This document shows, piece after piece, positions 7,242 to 9,801 of a stretch of DNA of 9,801 bases. The position numbers and the translations under genes were made by a program. The DNA is from Bacillota bacterium. GTDB taxonomy: Bacteria; Bacillota; Clostridia; Acetivibrionales; DSM-2933. The notes beneath the pieces are model-generated. The model saw only the letters and a list, made by a program, of their open reading frames with translations. It ran no database searches and was not told where the DNA came from. Numbering within the stretch: the stretch's first letter is position 1; each line of letters opens with the position of its first letter. Where the stretch lies: positions 1 to 9,801 of the forward strand of contig JAUZPS010000138.1 in assembly GCA_030705945.1 (NCBI GenBank). Reading direction: 5' to 3'.

Positions 7242-8186
7242 TCATATTTCAGCAACAACTTTCCCAAGTTCAGACAGGTCATATCCGCCAATACCCTCAA
7301 GTTCCATTTTGAATTCCTGAGAGCGAAGTATCTCAATAACCGCTTCAAATGGAGCTTTTTCCATATCCTCTTTTTTTATGATTAATTCATATCTTTCGGT
7401 TTGGAGCGGAATAAAATCTATGCCTTTTACCTGCAATCCTGATTTCTCGTTCCCAATACCAATATCAGCGCCACCACGCGCTACAGTACTTGCAATAGCA
7501 AGATGGGATGTGCTTTCACGATCATAACCTTTAATATTTCTAGATGCTATGCCAAGTTTTCTAAGTTGCTCATCCAACAGAACTCTTGTTCCGCTTCCTT
7601 TTTCACGATTTATAATGGTTATATCTTTTCGCCTCAGATCTTCCCATCCTTTTATTTCCTTAGGATTTCCATTTGCAACATAGAAACCTTGAAGACGGCA
7701 TGCAAGGTGAATTATCACCGCAGGAATTCCAGGGAGCATCCTTCTTACAAAAGGAATATTATATAGTCCGGTGTCTCCATCCCATAAATGAGCGGTAGCC
7801 ATTTGGACATTGCCTTGATACAGCGCGTAGAGGCCATTATAACTGCCTACATACGACCGTAGGGCAGGAACCCCGTTAGGATGCAATTGAAGATGACGCG
7901 AGAGAATATCAAGAAGTATATCCTGACCACAAATTACAAAGCTATTGTATCGTAGAGGCTCTTCGCCAAGTATTGAATTTGTTGTTTGAGTTTTAGTAGT
8001 GTGAGCATTTTTGATATTTTTTGTTTTATTTTTATATTCATAAACATCTTTCATGTCCACTCTTACTTTTTTTCCGACCCTATAAGAATTCAACTCTCCA
8101 CGTTTTACGAGCTCATATACTGTATTTTTAGCAATCTTTAGTATTTCCGCTACTTCCTGAGGTGTTAAAGCTGAATTATCATCCAT
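7242..8186 (-). CDS. One-component regulator: excisionase-type HTH plus periplasmic-binding-protein-like domain
   Basis: 314 residues. The ATG at 8186 is preferred over an upstream in-frame ATG (8246) because AGGAGGG (8199-8193 on the minus strand) lies 6 nt before it and the protein then starts at the HTH. Residues about 6-52 form a MerR/excisionase-like HTH ('LTPQEVAEILKIAKNTVYEL', then 'RVGKKVRVDMKDVYEY'). A Lys/Thr/Asn-rich linker (about 53-70) leads to a PBP-like domain (about 78-305) with 'LSRHLQLHPNGVP', 'REKGSGTRVLLDEQL' and a 'GGADIGIG' segment. There is no signal peptide or membrane span, so the binding fold acts in the cytoplasm as a ligand sensor. Relatives of this architecture (PF12727-like) occur with molybdate/tungstate or molybdopterin genes; the ligand here is unknown. 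It is transcribed away from the methyltransferase operon, which it may control. Confidence 0.85.
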   Translation of the reverse strand: MDDNSALTPQEVAEILKIAKNTVYELVKRGELNSYRVGKKVRVDMKDVYEYKNKTKNIKNAHTTKTQTTNSILGEEPLRYNSFVICGQDILLDILSRHLQLHPNGVPALRSYVGSYNGLYALYQGNVQMATAHLWDGDTGLYNIPFVRRMLPGIPAVIIHLACRLQGFYVANGNPKEIKGWEDLRRKDITIINREKGSGTRVLLDEQLRKLGIASRNIKGYDRESTSHLAIASTVARGGADIGIGNEKSGLQVKGIDFIPLQTERYELIIKKEDMEKAPFEAVIEILRSQEFKMELEGIGGYDLSELGKVVAEI

Positions 8187-8249
8187 AATAATCCCTCCTA
8201 TATTTAAAAGTGATATAACATTACGAAATGCTACATCAATACACAATTT

Positions 8250-8279
8250 AATATATATTATAACTATTCAGACTGTCAA
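8250..8279 (-). promoter_or_regulatory. Probable promoter of the HTH-PBP regulator
   Basis: On the minus strand, a consensus TTGACA (8279-8274), an 18-bp spacer and TATATT (8255-8250). It lies about 65 nt before the proposed start codon. The overlapping AT repeat permits other -10 registers, but the -35 is exact. Confidence 0.55.
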
Positions 8280-8679
8280 AAGCAAATAATAATCGGTAAT
8301 ATATATGTATCAAAAAGCAAAATTTGCGAGTGCTACACATTTAACTTGCAAAATGAGCATGAGGAATACTTATTGAATTTGTAAAACAAATGCTATTAAT
8401 GTGGTTTTTAAATATTGTTTTTGAGCAATGATGCTTATGCTCGCTATGTTTATGTAAAATTCTCTTCACCATTTATCTATATTTATTTGATTAACAATTA
8501 AAGCATTTTACAATTATGAAATTATGCTAAATCTATTATGCATTTTGGTATTGATTTTTTAATTTAATCAGTATATAATAAAACATGATAAAACACATCA
8601 TAACGTTATATCCAAGTTGAATTATGTAATGCCATATTCAGTTATGCCAAGCCGCTGCTGAACAGCATGCATAAAAAAT
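8280..8679. other. Core of divergent intergenic region with several inverted repeats
   Basis: No protein gene is recognised. Visible structure: TTTGCGAG/CTTGCAAA (8323-8330 with 8345-8352, one G-T pair); ATTTGT-AAA-ACAAAT (8377-8391), a perfect 6-3-6 repeat; the 10-bp palindrome ATAACGTTAT (8600-8609); and seven copies of TTATG between 8435 and 8646. Some are candidate operators for the neighbouring regulator, but none can be assigned. The segment 8650-8675 is more GC-rich than its surroundings and may be a relic of something else. Confidence 0.4.
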
Positions 8680-8708
8680 TTGACAATACTTTTATATATT
8701 ATTAATCA
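8680..8708 (+). promoter_or_regulatory. Possible promoter for the methyltransferase operon
   Basis: An exact -35 TTGACA (8680-8685) faces the methyltransferase gene, but the best-spaced -10 (TAATCA at 8703-8708, 17-bp spacer) is poor. Nearby, TATAAT at 8727-8732 is a perfect -10 without a good -35. Either could be used, perhaps with an activator. Both would place the hairpin at 8766-8826 in the untranslated leader. Confidence 0.35.
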
Positions 8709-8735
8709 TCACGTTTTAAAATGGTTTATAATTTA

Positions 8736-8748
8736 GGGCGTTTCAAAA
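8736..8748. repeat. Solo 13-bp copy of the MITE-like terminal repeat
   Basis: GGGCGTTTCAAAA is the exact reverse complement of the right end of the element at 6993-7063. No matching partner end occurs within the next few hundred bases. With the end at 7051-7063 it makes a perfect 13-bp inverted repeat enclosing the HTH-PBP regulator gene. Confidence 0.5.
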
Positions 8749-8765
8749 CAATTCAATAAATAAAT

Positions 8766-8826
8766 CTCCAGGACGAGATAATAAAGGTTTTTATTTAACC
8801 TTATCTACAAGTCGCTGGAGTTTTTT
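8766..8826 (+). terminator. Long terminator-like or attenuator hairpin before the methyltransferase gene
   Basis: CTCCAG/CTGGAG (8766-8771 with 8815-8820), GAC/GTC (8772-8774 with 8811-8813), AGAT/ATCT (8776-8779 with 8803-8806) and AAGGTT/AACCTT (8784-8789 with 8797-8802) stack into one interrupted stem. Six T residues follow (8821-8826). No gene precedes it on this strand for more than 2 kb, and the next start codon is 60 nt away. It therefore probably controls read-through into the methyltransferase gene, as an attenuator or riboswitch-type terminator, rather than ending a gene. No known riboswitch class was recognised. Confidence 0.7.
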
Positions 8827-8885
8827 AATTTTAAAATAAAATATTAAAATAATGCCTAATTGGCAAAATGTTGGAGGTGTCTTTT

Positions 8886-9509
8886 ATGAAAAGCAAAGCA
8901 TATGAGTTTGATGAAATTGCGAACGGACCATTTTTTCCTATTTATTCGATTATAGCTCAACAGATTAAAGAAAAGACAGGAATAACCTCAGGCAGGTGTC
9001 TGGATATCGGAAGCGGAGGAGGTCATTTAGGACTCTCTATAGCTCAGATAACGGATATGAATATCATACTTATGGATAAATTGGAAGACGCCTTAAAGAT
9101 AGCGTCAAAACGCTCGTTTAACTGGGGTCTTGCAGATAGAACTTCGACGCTTCTTGGTGACGCAATAAATATTCCACTTAAGTCCGATACTATAGATTTA
9201 TGTATAAGCAGAGGATCGGTATGGTTTTGGGATGATCAGCAAAAAGGCTTTGAAGAGATATACAGAGTTCTGAGATATGGCGGCATTGCTTATATTGGGG
9301 GCGGCTTTGGAAATAAATTAATGAAAGAAAATGTAGATAAAAAGATGAAAGAGATTGATAGCGATTGGCCTAAAAGCCGCGAAAAGTTTGTCGCGGGTAA
9401 TAATGTTCAACACTTTACAACAATTCTAAACCGAATCGGAATTTCTGATTTTGAAGTTTGCGATGATGAAAAAGGAATTTGGGTTATATTCAAAAAGATA
9501 AATAATTAA
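8886..9509 (+). CDS. Class I SAM-dependent methyltransferase
   Basis: 207 residues. The ATG at 8886 is chosen because GGAGGTG (8873-8879) lies 6 nt upstream; an in-frame ATG at 8868 has no ribosome site. Residues 37-49 hold the SAM-binding motif I ('CLDIGSGGGHLG'). It is followed by 'NIILMDKLEDAL' (motif II region), 'GDAINIPLKSDTIDLCIS' (motif III/IV region) and 'YRVLRYGGIAYIGGG', the pattern of the Methyltransf_11/UbiE-like group. The protein is soluble with no signal peptide. The substrate cannot be read from the sequence: this superfamily methylates small molecules, quinones, proteins or metalloids. The next gene starts 28 nt later, suggesting an operon. A possible link to ligand uptake or sensing rests on neighbours alone. 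Confidence 0.88.
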   Translation: MKSKAYEFDEIANGPFFPIYSIIAQQIKEKTGITSGRCLDIGSGGGHLGLSIAQITDMNIILMDKLEDALKIASKRSFNWGLADRTSTLLGDAINIPLKSDTIDLCISRGSVWFWDDQQKGFEEIYRVLRYGGIAYIGGGFGNKLMKENVDKKMKEIDSDWPKSREKFVAGNNVQHFTTILNRIGISDFEVCDDEKGIWVIFKKINN

Positions 9510-9537
9510 TAATTAATCGTTGAGATGAGGTGTTAGT

Positions 9538-9801
9538 ATGAAGATAAGTAGCGAGACTAGAATAAAAGATATCATAGAAAAATATCCCCAAACCCTGTCT
9601 ATATTTGCTCAATGCGGAATTGACAAAGAATATAATGAAAGTTTAGTAGAAGAAATAGGGACTTTAATGTTAGGGACAATTCTTAAAGTAAAAGACATCA
9701 ACCAAGAGATTTTTATTAATTTGCTTGAAGAAAAAATACAGCTAGAAATTGATGAAAAAAGCGCTCAGATTAACGAAACGCCACGGAAGATTAATTTTAT
9801 A
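9538..9801 (+). CDS. DUF1858/ScdA-like N-terminal domain protein, probably ABC-transporter substrate-binding protein (3' end outside window)
   Basis: An open frame from ATG 9538 to the right edge (88 residues visible), with ribosome site GAGGTG (9527-9532) 5 nt upstream. The visible part begins 'MKISSETRIKDIIEKYPQTL' and continues with 'FAQCGIDKEYNESL' and 'KDINQEIFINLLEEKI', a pattern like the DUF1858/ScdA N-terminal helical domain ('kyP...vf...GI...N...fl..L'). The domain's usual extra cysteines are missing, with only one Cys present. In clostridia a similar domain can precede a substrate-binding protein of an iron/anion-type ABC transporter. The tail 'PRKINFI' would fit the start of such a domain, but this is from memory and unproven. 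There is no signal peptide at this N-terminus. Probably co-transcribed with the methyltransferase gene. Confidence 0.6.
   Translation, partial: MKISSETRIKDIIEKYPQTLSIFAQCGIDKEYNESLVEEIGTLMLGTILKVKDINQEIFINLLEEKIQLEIDEKSAQINETPRKINFI

Noticed and set aside
7503..7766. Plus-strand open frame of 87 codons
   Set aside because: Antisense to the PBP-like domain of the regulator; no start signals.
8187..8246. Twenty extra N-terminal residues on the HTH-PBP regulator
   Set aside because: The proposed -10 box and start site overlap the upstream ATG, whereas ATG 8186 has an ideal ribosome site and begins right at the HTH.
8640..8680. Short minus-strand frame (MHAVQQRLGITEYGIT) in the divergent region
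   Set aside because: Only 16 codons, no ribosome site and no matching continuation; at most a relic and not supportable as a gene.
8700..8886. Known riboswitch (molybdenum-cofactor, cobalamin or cyclic-di-GMP type) before the methyltransferase
   Set aside because: None of the conserved sequence boxes of those classes was recognised, so only an unassigned attenuator-like hairpin is reported.

Overview
The window is AT-rich, low-GC Firmicutes DNA and looks like a cellulose-degrading, cellulosome-forming clostridium. Its two largest genes encode secreted GH9-CBM3c cellulases ending in dockerins. The dockerins are of the X-module/type II kind, known from the C-terminus of Clostridium thermocellum CipA, rather than the plain type I kind usual on enzymes. 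Enzymes that bear type II-like dockerins recall the 'reversed' cellulosome of Pseudobacteroides (Bacteroides) cellulosolvens. That species assignment is a guess, not something the sequence proves.

Layout. (1) 1-1170: 3' part of an AraC/YesN-type regulator, open at the left edge and closed by a strong terminator (1204-1260). (2) 1335-3929 and 4005-6482: a promoter with a palindrome over its -10 box, then two tandem paralogous cellulase genes 75 nt apart, closed by a strong terminator (6532-6575). This is most likely one operon, and the AraC protein is its natural candidate activator. (3) 6576-7164: a stretch without a recognisable protein gene that is not empty. It has a near-consensus promoter (6683-6710) and a strong terminator (6855-6890), which together define an orphan transcript of about 170 nt. 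It also has a 71-bp element with terminal inverted repeats (6993-7063). (4) 7242-8186, minus strand: a one-component regulator joining an excisionase-type HTH to a periplasmic-binding-protein-like ligand domain, with its own promoter and terminator. (5) 8187-8885: a 699-nt divergent intergenic region with several inverted repeats, a second copy of the 13-bp terminal repeat, and a long terminator-like hairpin just before the next gene. (6) 8886-9509 and 9538 to the right edge: a SAM-dependent methyltransferase, then the start of a protein with a DUF1858/ScdA-like N-terminal domain that is probably an ABC-transporter substrate-binding protein.

How the parts work together. The left two-thirds is a cellulose-utilisation locus: a regulator and two processive-endoglucanase-type enzymes that would be exported and attached to a scaffoldin or cell-surface cohesin. 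The right third looks like a separate small-molecule uptake or metabolism module, in which the HTH-PBP protein may sense a small ligand (in related families often an oxyanion such as molybdate or tungstate) and control the divergent methyltransferase operon. The most unusual points are the type II-like X-dockerins on both enzymes (one with a disrupted first calcium loop), the orphan transcription unit, and the attenuator-like hairpin before the methyltransferase.
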